In this document: positions 49,533 to 61,200 of the stretch, piece by piece
Position numbering within the stretch: the first letter of the stretch is position 1
Layout of the letters: each line of letters starts with the position of its first letter
Position numbers and translations under genes: made by a program
Origin: Montifringilla adamsi
Taxonomy: Eukaryota; Chordata; Aves; Passeriformes; Passeridae
Length of the DNA: 64,000 nucleotides
Direction of reading: 5' to 3'
Assembly: GCA_017590115.1 (NCBI GenBank)
Contig: JAGGNK010003335.1
Location: 10,292,286-10,356,285, forward strand
The notes under the pieces: model-generated
Databases searched by the model: none
Seen by the model: the letters and a program-made list of their open reading frames with translations, nothing else
What the model was told of the DNA's origin: nothing

Positions 49533-52500
49533 GTGAGTATACAGTTTGCATTTCTAGGAGTGAAGCTTTGCAAGCCCTAAATTACCACCTCTGCAGGAAT
49601 GTGTTCTTTTTTATTATGGACTCTTGTACCTTTGTTCATAAAATCCAATCTTTGTACAGCTGGCTCCTGGTATTTCCTTAATGAAGGACAGTATACAGTA
49701 ATTTTAGTGGGAAATAGAAGAGATCCAATTCTGGGGGAAAAATCGTTTTTTGATTTCAAAAGACTTAAAATTACCACAAACTTGCAACCCTGCTCAGAAG
49801 AAATCTTTAATGTAACCCAGAGATTCCACTTATGTTGGCCACTAGCTGGAAATGACCATGGAATACTCAGGAGCAGAAAAAGATGTGAGTAGCTTCACTC
49901 AGCTATGTATGAAGAGTTTTACCAGGTTTATGGATTATTTTTGTGGACATCTTCCTCATAAAAGCAGCCTCATCAGGATTTACAAGTAGAAATGAGTTCC
50001 AATTGAATACTGACTGTAGGGGTCATCTGGTTTTGGACATTATACTGTAGGATGATGTTGAACTGGATTTTGGTCAAGCCAGAAGTTTTTCTCTTGAAAA
50101 AGTACATCAGTTAGGACTTAGCCCTTGTTTATACAAAGCTGAGAGGTTTTTTAATGCTGTTTGTGAGGTTCTTAATCTGAAAGCATTGTTAGATATATGA
50201 ATCTAACATTCTTTTTTGTAAAGCTGTATTTATCACATTTTAGTAAATCTGAATTCAACATCTACTTTATTCACAAGATACAAGTTCCAGAAGTCAGGTT
50301 TTATAATTTGTTGACTGCACAATTGATATATTACCTCTTCAACTGTCACACCAAACTAATCAAATACACTGGCTTAACATCCCTCTCAATATAAACACAT
50401 AAAAAAAGTAGTGAGTGTAGCTCCATAAATATTTTAGGCTTGCAGCTGAAATGTTTAAACATAGTGATAAATCAGGTAACTGAAGATGTTTGTGGAGCAG
50501 CCCATGCTCAAGTTTTAGGAAATACAGTTTGAGTTTGCTAATCTAAATTCTACCTGGCCTCCATTTACAGGGTCTGCCTTGGGCTCTGGGAACTTAAACA
50601 TCACATAATATCAGTATTTTGTTATCTGTGGGTTTAATGTGTTACCTCACATGCTCCAGTGTTTCCTGAAATTGCTAACTCAGTGTTGCTAATTCTGCTA
50701 TTTAAACTTTTGAGAAATATGAAACTTCTAACTCCAGTTCCAGATAAAATTAATAGGGGAAGTGTAATAAGTGAAGGGACACCAATGACTTTAAGCTGTG
50801 ATTAATGGTGCTGCTACAGTGGTTTGCTTGTTTCTTGACAAATCCTTTCCCCCAGCAGAGCAAACTGTGGCTGTGGGGGCCTCAAGGAGTGGATAAACAG
50901 CATGTGCCCAATGGGTGCTGGGATTAGCTGGGCAGGGAGCAGATTACCCATAGTGGGATGTGCAGGGAAGGAATTCACGACTGGAAGTATCTTCTGTGCA
51001 TTCTCTGTGCCCATTAAAAAATATGTACATGAAATTGTATGGTTTGTGTTACTGGAGAGGTTGAGGAGGGCAGTTTATAACAAAGTTAGGCTGAGACCAA
51101 GCCATAAAGTTACAAGTCCATAAAGAGTATTCCAGAAAGAATGGAGTTTTGTTTTAGAGCTTGTTATATGCAGTGAGGAGTGTGAGGAGAAGGTGTGCTG
51201 GGGAAAAATGCATCATCTGCCTTGCCCTAAGCTTTGGGGTCACAGCTGGGTTTCTCCCCAACAGCTGATGTGTGACATGGTTTGTGTGGACTTTAATACA
51301 CCAAACAGTGTGTCACCTCTGCTTTCTGTTAATTGTGGGACTCAGGGAGCTGGGGGCACAGCATGTATTGGATCTGCCTGGTGCACACAATACAATTGTT
51401 TGTTTCAACAGTCATGTCTTCCCCTGATAACAGTTTCTTTAAGCTCCTCTAGGGTTTTTAATATTAAATACTAATTTTGCAGGTCTTGTAAAGCAATTGT
51501 AGATACAGTAGCTGGAGGGAAGCAATTTCTCTCCATGCTTAATGGTTAAACTTAATAGCTAAAGTTTTCCACTTGTTAAAGTGAGTGAGAAAATGAGGAT
51601 TCCAGTTTAAGAAGAGTTAGAAACAATTCAAGGGCTCTTGGTTCATATTGGAACAGAACTGTAGCTAGTAGCTGTTGGAAGAAGGTTAGGGTGGCAGTGC
51701 CAAGGGCTGGATGAAAGCAGTCCCTGCAGCTTCACTTTGCATCTTGCATCTGTGCATTGCAGCCACAGCCTGCAGGCTCTTGGCAGCACCCCAGGACAAT
51801 TCATTACACCCAGAATAAGTTACTGTCCTCTCACACAGGCACCCGAGTAACTTCCTGTAGGCACAGATGTATTGAGCTGGTATAACATAGGTACATCCTT
51901 CTCTGTGCCCTGGGAAAGGTACCAGGAAAAAGCTGCCGCTGCCAGAGCTGCTTTCATTCCTGTCTGCCCTTCCGGGGGCCAGGGCAGGGAATTACTCCTG
52001 TGTGCATGGAATTGTGCACAGAGTGACAGCCTCCCAGGGAATTGGCAGGGCACAGCCTGCACAGCAGCCTGGGGGCTGTGCAAGGGACAGGGAGCAGCGT
52101 GGGACCTCCCTGCCCTTCTCCTGGGCACAGGGCAGCTTGTCCTGCTGGCACTGTCGTGGTACCCTCCACACACCTCCATTCACACAGCACACACTGGTTT
52201 GTTCTGGACACAGGGGGCTCCAGGGATGGAATAGATTTTTGACCCCTACTAAATGTGATTTTAACTACATTGGGTCACTGTGTGGCCTTAGAAGTTACCT
52301 GTTTAACCAGGTGTAAAGTCCAATAATGGCCACACCTGCAGGAAAGTAAACACTGCACTTCATACTGCAGAATTTTATTTATGAAACTACCTTGAAATCA
52401 ACCCTACAAAGGCAAGTGTTTGCCTATTTCAAAATCAAGAAAATTAATGCCCTCTGCATTATTTTGAGGAGTAAATAAGTTTACTAAATTTACTAATTGC

Positions 52501-52734
52501 TTGCTGGTAATTAATCCAACCCTACGAAGGCAAGAGTTTGCCTATTTCAAAATCAAGAAAATTAATTATTATTAATTAATATTATTCTGCATTATTTTGA
52601 GGAGTAAATAAGTTTACTAAATTTACTAATTGCTTGCTGGTAATTAATACAGAAGTGCTGGTGTGTTTTGGGTGTTTATTGGTGTGGCTGGTGTGTTCTG
52701 GCAGCACCTTTTGACTTGCTCTGTCTGTGTCCAG
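49533..52734 (+). other. GALNT10: GALNT10 intron 3
   Basis: This 3,202-bp intron has a gtgagt donor and a ctgtgtccag acceptor. A GC-richer patch at 51.84-52.24 kb is open on both strands but has no family resemblance. A tandem duplication occupies 52399-52648, just before the acceptor. Nothing else recognisable was seen. Confidence 0.92.
52399..52648. repeat. Two-copy tandem duplication next to exon 4
   Basis: Copy 1 (52399-52516, 118 bp) and copy 2 (52517-52648, 132 bp) are almost identical. Both run from caaccctac through 'tttgcctatttcaaaatcaa', 'gaggagtaaataagtttact' and 'ttgcttgctggtaattaat'. The main difference is in the middle, where gccct of copy 1 is replaced by a 19-bp AT-rich stretch (tattattaattaatattat) in copy 2. 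There is also one a/g and one t/a substitution. Such high identity points to a recent event. The second copy ends 86 bp before exon 4, so branch-point or polypyrimidine distances could be affected. Confidence 0.93.
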
Positions 52735-52901
52735 CTGCAAGAACAAGCTGTACCTGGAGAAGCTGCCGAACACCAGTGTGATAATCCCGTTCCACAACGA
52801 GGGCTGGTCCTCCCTGCTGCGGACGGTGCACAGCGTCCTGAACCGCTCCCCGCCCGAGCTGGTGGCAGAGATCGTGCTGGTGGATGACTTCAGTGACAGA
52901 G
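52735..52901 (+). CDS. GALNT10: GALNT10 exon 4 (UDP-GalNAc-binding fold begins)
   Basis: The exon is 167 bp, with acceptor gtgtccag| and donor |gtagca, incoming phase 2 and outgoing phase 1. It encodes [38 protein letters not shown] and [25 protein letters not shown](G)WS and EIVLVDD(F/S)S are the two conserved strands and loops of the GT-A fold that hold UDP-GalNAc in GT27 enzymes. The metal-binding DxH lies in a later exon outside the window. Third codon positions are strongly G/C-rich compared with the AT-rich introns. There is no stop or frameshift. With exons 1-3 it gives a continuous reading frame. Confidence 0.97.
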
Positions 52902-53210
52902 GTAGCATGGTTTCTGTGTGACATCCCCACCAGCCTTCCCTGGCTAAGGGATCACTGCACTTGCAGATATGTGTATGATGACCTGAGGGTTTTTATTTGC
53001 CAGCAGCAGAGCTCAAGGCAGTCTTGCTCTGGTGCATTTGAAAGCAGAAAATTCATGTTCCATATTCAGGGTGTGCTGGTTTAGCTGCTGCTGACATGGA
53101 CTGTCCTGTGTTCTGGGCAATATGAAAAGCCAAGGAAGCTGGTTTTAATATTCAGCTAAGGGCCTGTGTAGCCCTTAATGTAAAATGTTAAATGTTGACT
53201 CTGGAAATGA

Positions 53211-53211
<1 letters not shown>

Positions 53212-53249
<38 letters not shown>
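53212..53249. repeat. A homopolymer (38 A)
   Basis: Thirty-eight A follow 'ggaaatgac', and the downstream 50-70 bp region is T-rich. It could be the tail of an old retroposed copy, but no body or target-site duplication was identified. Homopolymer length is error-prone. Confidence 0.9.
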
Positions 53250-53250
<1 letters not shown>

Positions 53251-54931
53251 CCAAGAAATGGGAATAGCTCACTCCTTACATTCTACTTTTTGTTTTTTCT
53301 TTTTTTCTTTCTTGATGCAGGACATGTAAAAGAATTCTTGATAAAAGGTTTCCATCTGGGACTGCCTATGATTTGGCTTGCATTTCTCATGAATTTTGTG
53401 CTCCTGAAAAGTAAATGTGCTGCATCCAAACCTTTTCTCTCCCTTGCTGGGAACTTCCCTCAATATTCTGTACTGCACTGCCTGGAGTAGTCACTTTGGG
53501 TTGGGTTGAAGTGCTGTCTGCAGAGGTGTGGAGTCACTGGCACCACACAGCACCATGAATGGAACAGCCACTTGCCATTGCAGCAGCAATGTGTGCATGT
53601 AGTTGCTGAGATCTTTTTCTCTGAGCCATTTAAATGATGCCTGATGCAAATTAAGCTGCACTTTGCCATGTGTTTTGCACCCTTGCTGTGGTGGAAAAGG
53701 CAAGTGAAGGAGGAATCAATACCTCTGTCATGTAGGCATTGCATAGGTGGACAAATCCCATGGGAAGTCCTCTGACTGGTGTTGAAGAGGGCACAGTGAC
53801 TTTGAGGGGTTATGGTCAGATCTAGAAACTCTGTTTTCTCCTTTAAAGTTACTATTTAGCTTTATGAGCTGCGGAGTTCAAGCCACTGATATTACTCAAG
53901 TGAGGCAAAAGAGTTTTCTGTACAGATCCTAAAGGATACATCTCCAGAAACCTGACATCTAGGAAGCTCCTAAATGAGCTTGCAAACAAGCTTGTGAATA
54001 TTTAGTGTTCTGACCTGTATTGGCTTCCAAATAGGCACTACCCAACAGCTGTAGTACTTGGTCTGAAGTTCTTCTCTCATTAGTTTGCAAGCAAGGCGTG
54101 CTGCATTGACCAAATCAATGTTACATGAAATAAGTATTTCTTTAGAGAATTTTCAGGCTAAGGAGAGGAGAAGGAAGACCCACCTTCCTGACAAGGTCTT
54201 TTTATTGCTACTCAGTCTAGAAGCAAATTAGACAAGCTTATGCTGTAGCCACAAGTGAATTGTACAAATGGGTTTGTTTTCAGAAAAGTGGAAGTAATGA
54301 AATCTAGTTTCCTGTGGGTCTGTTTTCCTTGTTCTTTAGATGTACCCTGACCAGGTGAAAGAGAACCCTCCTGGCTCCGCCCCTGCTCCTCAGTCTGTAC
54401 CTGTGCTGTTTGTCCAGCTCACTCTGTTCCACCTGCCTCTGATAAGACAAAAACTCTTCTCCCTTGGTCATCCATCTTTCATCAAAGGTTGCAAGAAGTA
54501 CCTGGGATTCATTTGTGTGCAGCATCTATTTATAAATGGATATAGAAGATTCCAGGTGCTGGACAGTAAGCTAAATTGTCAAGGGAAGAGAATAACACTC
54601 ATGCAAAGAGTGTGTTAATAAAAACTGGTGTGGGGATTCTCTTTGGGGTGGATTTTTCTTATTTGTTTTTTTTACAACCAGTATTTTCCTGCTAGCACAG
54701 TTGAATTCTGCATACTGGGCCAATTGCTGGTTAGGAAGAAACATCTTTTCTTCAGTGCTGTCACTTCTGTGCCTGCACTTTTCTTCCTTACCCACACTGG
54801 GGTTGGCTTGCACATCCTTCAATGGGCTTAAATAGATCCTTAGTCTTAGGGGGCTCTTAAATCCTAATCACGTGATCTTGACTTGAAAGGCTGACGTTAC
54901 AAATTTCTGGTTGTAATTTATCCATTGTTTT

Positions 54932-54972
54932 AAAAAAGGGGGAAAAAACCAACCAAACAAACAAAAAAACCC
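54932..54972. repeat. A/C-rich low-complexity tract
   Basis: This tract is an A-run, a short G-run, another A-run, then irregular (AAAC)n-like repeats (aaccaaccaaacaaacaaa). It is a simple repeat without further identity. Confidence 0.75.
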
Positions 54973-55710
54973 TACATGACAAATGCTTCAACCCAGTAAC
55001 TGAGAAGTGATAGTTTAATGCATCAGACTGAAATACATGAAGGAGCAGAAGTTCCAGGAAAGCTTTTACTTGTATGTTGCATGTTTGAAAAGAGCACATC
55101 CTTGGATTTGGACTGTTTGACAACTGCTCTGGTTATCTGTTTCTTATTATTAAATTGGGCAGATAATAAGAACTCCACATCCAAGCTGATGATCATCACA
55201 GCTGTGCCACAGAACTGGAGAGCAGTAAAAAGAATGAGAAGAAATTTCTTGATTTTTCTTTGCAAATCATAAGTGATTGGTCCTCTGCATTGTCTGCAAA
55301 GTATTCTGTATTGTCCTCAAGAATTCTGTGCTTCTGTTTGAAGTCCCTAAATTTGTAGCAGCATCTTTCCAAGTTACAGAATATCTGTTGGATGTAGTGA
55401 CAGTAGAGGCCACGGCTGAGGTCAGAGGGGCATAGTAGGAACAGTAAATGTCATCTCCTTCCCTGAAGAGATCAGTAAATAGTCACCATAAACTCCAGTG
55501 AAAAGCCAAGGATGGAAAGGATAATCACTCAATAAAAATCTATTATTAATTTTTTTTATGGAGATGTTACTCTGACAGGATAAAACATTGGATATCTCTG
55601 CTGTAGCTCATGTTGGCCTTTCACTCGAGGGTTGTCTAAACAGACCTCCAGAACTTTAATAACTCTTTAAAGAATATTCTTCAATAGCTTGACCCTCCCT
55701 GGCAAGGAGA

Positions 55711-55735
55711 CTCTCTCCCTCTCTCTCTCTCTCCC
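55711..55735. repeat. CT microsatellite
   Basis: An interrupted (CT)n run of about 25 bp (ctctctccctctctctctct...) lies in intron 4. Confidence 0.85.
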
Positions 55736-57698
55736 CTGCCAGCATTTCTTGTGTGCTGACCGGTGCTGGGGTTAAATGTGCTGGGGCTTGCCAGCTGCCC
55801 TTGAAGTGCTGGAATATTTCTCTCTTGTTCTGCTGTTTCACTGCTTTCTGGGAATGGTGATATTGGTGCTGATCCATCAGTCTCTTTCATCCATGTGTCT
55901 CATACATGGTGAATCTTTGCTGCACATGAAGAAAAGAGGACTTTGGTAATAATAGAAATAGTAAGTGTGGAAACCTGGCTACTGCAAACAGTGTTTTTCC
56001 TGACAGATGTTATTTTCATCTGTTTTTCATCTGGTTTTAAGCTTGAGTGTAAGGAATTTTTGGTGTGTCTACGAAGAGGGCTGAGAAGTTGGCTAACAGT
56101 GACAGAAGAGTGAAGACAGATTACTGGGTTAGTTGGTGGCTGCTGTGGTCTGCAGCAAACCTGAGGGGCAGCTGTGGCTGTGCATTACTGGAGCTCCTGG
56201 ACAGATGAATCATCATCTGGAAGTGTCAGCAGCCGTTTATTTCTTAATTTGTGTGAAAGAGACAACTCTGTGACCTTTAGCAATAAACATTTTTCATCCA
56301 AAAAATGCTGCCCTGATGACAGCAAATCTTAACAGGGAGCAGCAAAAGCTTTACGAGTCATGTTTTTTAAATGTTTCCTTTGCTTTGTACTTGGAAAGTC
56401 AAAATGTGCTGGAAGAACTTGCTGTCTGGAATGGTTTGGGGTTTTTTGTATGCCTGCAGTATAATGCAAATGGTCCAAATCTAAAAAAAGCTAGAGCCTC
56501 ACCTCACCCAAATTTTGTGCAGGATTCCACATCAGCCAGAGTGCTGTGGGAAAGGCACTGTCAGGGGGTCAGTGGGTGTGGTGGCTCCATCCCCTTTGCC
56601 TTGAGCTGCAGTTATTGTCACCTCCAGCAGCTCCTTTCTGACACTTAAATCTTCCTCTGTGGGGATTCCCTTGGGAGGTTGGGTTGATTTAAAAGGAGCT
56701 GCTTTCCATCATGTGCCATTGGTCACAGCAGAGTGAATATTGCAGGGTTGGTTTTTACTTTCTCTACTGTCTGCTGTCTGTGTAGCATTGCATTGAGACT
56801 GCTATAATGCTTTTTTTCCCCACAAACTTGATTCAGAGTGATGTAAGAACTTTTCCCCAGTTCAGAACACTTGTAGGGATTTTCTGTGCAGAAGAAAATA
56901 GGTTATATTGAAGAGGAAGACACTAAATCAGCAAACTATTGTTGGAGAGTAAGAATTAACCTGCCTGGCATTGGCTGCTTCCTCCTGCATGGTACAGAGA
57001 ACTGCCAGAGAGCCACAGACTGACCTCCAGGGTTTGATGAACCTCAGCTATTGCAGGGTGGTCCAAAATAATGCCTCCCCTTCAGAATAAGCAGAATTCT
57101 GAATGCAACACATGTGAATTACCACTCTAGAATTCCTGATCATAAAAACTCCTAGCTGTGGCAGTCCTGTGTGGATTTGTGGCTTCACTTTTAATTTCTA
57201 TAGCTGTTCTTTAGGTCTGATAGTGTAATTTAAACCTTTTCATATGCTGGCTTGCAGGATACTAATTGCATCCCTCCAAGCCTGTTGTTACCAGAATAGC
57301 CCTAAGTAAACTAAAATGTTTTTTTCCATGTATATCAGTTTTCTCCTGGGGACTGTCGTGTGAAATTTGTTTGCTTTTTGAATATCTAATTACCATGCTG
57401 CTGAGTGGGAATTTGGTTCTATTCTGTCATAGAAACGAGAGGAGGAGAACTGAAGTGGAATTGCAGGTCAGTTTGTAACACTGCAGGTTTTTTCTATCAG
57501 CTCTGATGGCATTTTGTTATTGATAGCTGGCCACAAGTCACAGGCAGGCAGTTCATGGTTCTTCAGGGTCTGCTTCAGTCCCTGGGCCTGCAGCAGAATT
57601 GCTGTGGTGAGAAATGGAGCTGTTCAGCTCTAGTGTCTGTCTTGTACTAAATGAATTGTTGGTCTCCACCTAATTCTTGTAGCTTGTGGACACCTCTG

Positions 57699-57728
57699 CT
57701 GTAAAAGCTGTCTCTGTAAAAGCTGTCT
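57699..57728. repeat. 15-bp exact direct duplication
   Basis: ctgtaaaagctgtct occurs twice head to tail without a mismatch, which indicates a small recent slippage event in intron 4. Confidence 0.85.
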
Positions 57729-57978
57729 CTGCATGAACAGATGTAAAGCTGCACTCTGTCTCAGTAATAAATGATCAGCCCTGAGCTGGAGGAGCAGTGG
57801 ATGGCACATCCCTTTGCAGGGTGCTTGTCAGAACCTTCCTTGCTTTTCACCTGGTACATATTTGGTAGCCCAGCACAGCAGTGAAACATCAAACACTCCT
57901 AGTGAAAGGCAGAAGGCAAACTCCTTTGTTTTGGAGGAGAGGTCTCTTACAGGTGCAGGTGGGACTGGAACAGATGCA

Positions 57979-58245
57979 GAATCACAAATAGTTGAGTTTG
58001 GAAAGGAAAGGCTACAGCAGGTTTCTCCAGATCTTATTATTCACTCAGATTTTGAAAATCTCCGAGGATGGAGACTCCCTAATGTCTCTGGGGAGCCTGT
58101 TCTGCTGTTCAGTCAGTCTGTCAGTGACCTAGTTTAAAAAATGCCTTGTGCTTAACCAGCATTTCCTGTGCTTCAGTTTGTGCCCAAGGACTCCCAGGTC
58201 TTTTTCTGCAGAGCTCCTGTAACTTATCTAGGAAACACCTGTAAA
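57979..58245 (-). mobile_element. CR1 LINE fragment, antisense
   Basis: The + strand starts with 'agaatcacaaatagttgagt', the reverse-complemented CR1 3' end. It continues with 'ttttgaaaatctccgaggat', 'ggagactccctaatgtctct', 'ggggagcctgttctgctgtt' and 'cagcatttcctgtgcttcag', in the order of the antisense CR1 consensus. At about 58187 it jumps to the 'ctcccaggtctttttctgca' segment, which lies further into CR1, so there is an internal deletion. The open frame at 57814-58137 crosses it and is not a gene. Confidence 0.85.
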
Positions 58246-61200
58246 AGAATACCTCTAAAACAAACTAATTGTTTGCATTTGTGTGCTTCTGGACCAAACT
58301 GATATCATGGATTTTTCAGCCTTTCCCTTAATGTCAGACATGGTAGGATTGTTACCTTTTCACCCTTTTCAGCAATGGAAATCTAAAACTTATTCAAGAC
58401 ATTTGAAGCTTACTGTGTGCAGGAGTCTGTGACTTAATTGCTGGATGTCATTAAAAGAAACATCTTGTGGTGTACTTGGGCTGGCTGTATGCACAGAGGA
58501 AAGGGTACACACCACACAGGGTTTATCTTGTTTTATGGCTGAGCTTGACAGAAATCAGTGATTGTGGCTAAGTGCTTGAATTTCACATAAAACTCACGTT
58601 TCAGCATTCAATTACTTGCATATTGAATGACAGCCTGTTCTGACTTGTTTTTAAGATTACTTTGGTATAAATGACAGTGTTTTAGAACAAATGTTGTCCC
58701 TTGTTGAAGAAGAGAACTGCAGCATCAGTCATCTCCAAAGCATGAGTTACATGCAAAGCACTCTGTTGGTACAATAATAAAGCTGGCTGTGGCAGCACTG
58801 AAAATACTGCAGTCTCCAAACACCAGGATTGTTCTGGAAGTGTTAACCCAGCTGGGCCCTCTGCCCATGCTGTTGCATGTCTGTACAGTGGCAAGATGTG
58901 AAATCTGAGCATCCTTCTCAGAGCAGCCAGGTAAAATCTGCACCTGGCACTGGGAGGCAACAAAGCTTTCAGCCCAAGTATTGGAATGTATTTGACCCAA
59001 GATGACAATGACACTTGCAAAGTGCAGCTTCTGACCTTTACATTAAACACAGTCAGGTTTAAGGAGTGGCTGTCCAGGAGGCTCTGTAAATACATCCTTG
59101 GCTGCAGTGGATTTCAAGGAGACATTTTTGTTCTGAGGAATGTGTATGGGAACTCGTTTTCCCTTGGGTGGTCATTATGGAGATCTTGGATTTCAGCTTC
59201 ATCTTCCAAGACTACTCTGTTACCTTGAACCTCATCTTAATTTGTGAAAACTTTTTTTAGGAGTCTATTCTACTTATATGTTCAACCATTTTAACTTTTT
59301 TTTAAATTCCTTCCCTATCAGAAGGGAGACACAACCAAATCCTTCTTTTTTCCTTGACAGATAAATCCCTGTGACATTTTAAACCTCTCTTTATATTGCA
59401 GTACAGGTAATTCTGGAGGTATGGGATAATCTGAGTGGAAAACCAAATGTGAGTGAGGTAACTTGGCTGAACCATGAGCAGCATAATTTGGTCTGGAGGG
59501 CAGAAGTCACTGAGTAGTGCAGTGAGGGAGAAGGCCAGGGGTGATTAATGTGTCATTTGCTGCAGCAGCAGGTATATAGCAAATACAGCTCTGTTCCATT
59601 AACCACATCTGCCAGGCCTTAATTGAAAGAAATCATGTTCTTAGTATCTGAAATAGAAAAAGGTTTAATACTTGAGTCCTTTTTGATCTTTAAATGGAAC
59701 AGTAACAGATTTATGCAGCTAAAGAGATTATCTTTTCATCTTCAGGCACATGCACTGTAAAAGTAATTTTTTTTTTCTCTTAAATGCACTGAAGTGCATC
59801 TGGTTAGTACATCTCAGAATATGGAGTGACTGTGCTTAGGACAAAGTGATGACAGCCTTTCTTGCTGAATTATCAATATTTTCATCTTAAAGCTTCTTAC
59901 CAGAAAGTATGGAGAAAAGAATAAAAAACCAAGCTCTTTTGGGCCAACTGTGTTTTTCCACAAGCTTTTTTAAAGTGTTGCTTTCAAGGTCTCTCATAAA
60001 AGTTGTGTCCATAAAAGTATTGCCCCAAACAACTGATAGAAAGATTATTTTTGTAAATTAAGTCACAGAATAAAGAGGATTTTTTCCTTGTTAGAATTCA
60101 TTGCAGACCATTTCAGGTCTGTTTAGACTCATGAAAAATGCCTTTGAAGTAACAGACAGTGAGACAGATCTCCCTTTGGGTGAGTGGGAGAAGGTTGGTT
60201 CTTCTTGGGTGGAGAGATGTGAAATTTCTGCCCCAAACTGCAGCATGACTCCCAGGGAGCACAGCAGAGCAGGGACATGAGTGTAGGAGTGAATTTGTGA
60301 ACTCACCAGCACTCTTTTCCATACTGAGCACCAAAGGGAGCAATAAAATAAAAGCTGGTGCAGACATCCCATTTTTGTTCATGAGAAGAGAGTAATTTGT
60401 TATTCTCCATTTCTGGCACTGTCTTGTCGGTGTGGGATGCTTTAGATAACAGTGACAAAGTCTGCTTTGGATCAGAGTGAGATGTGGATGAAATTCAATT
60501 TTATGTTTCCACTTTTTTGAGTATTCATTTTTAATGTGTTTTTAATGTCTGTACTCGTGTATTCCCTTCATAAAGGGATGTCTAAAACCTGCACTGTTCA
60601 TTAGGCAGTGGCTGGGGAGCATTAAAACTTTGTTCTCTGGTGTTTTAAGAAGTGTGAGGGCCTATTGTAGTTGTTTACTACAGCTTTGTTTGTGACAGCC
60701 TAAATTAACTAAGCAGTTTACTTTTCATCATCTTGTGTTTATTTCTCTAAGATCAGTTGCTGTGGCTGGAAGATTTTTCTAGAAAGAAATGAGGTGGCTT
60801 TAAAAGGTCGAGTGTACTGTGACCCCTTTCTCATCTAATTATTGTGTAGTGAAGGATGTCTGGCAGTCTGAAGTTTAAAAAAATAAATAATTGAGGAGCA
60901 GAGTTTCCATTACAGCTCATTAAGTAAATCTCAGTGCATTGCTTGCTACTAAGAAACCCTACACATGTACCTTCTGTTAGAGGAGCTTTGCAGGAAAACA
61001 GCTTTAATTTCATTCTCCTCACCTTGAAGTACATGTCCTCATCTGCTAGGAGTCAAAAATCTAGATATCTGCCAGCTGCAGTGCAAATCAGCATTTTAAT
61101 GCTTTACAGCTGCTTCTCTATAGAAGTTAATTAGAAATGTGATTCAAACACCCTCTGCCCATATAGGATATCTATTACTGGTAATCATAGTTTCTGCTAT

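Noticed and set aside
51820..52242. Overlapping ~120-codon open frames on both strands before exon 4, considered as a cassette exon
   Set aside because: No match to GALNT10 or any family I recognise and no matching phases. The patch is simply GC-rich.
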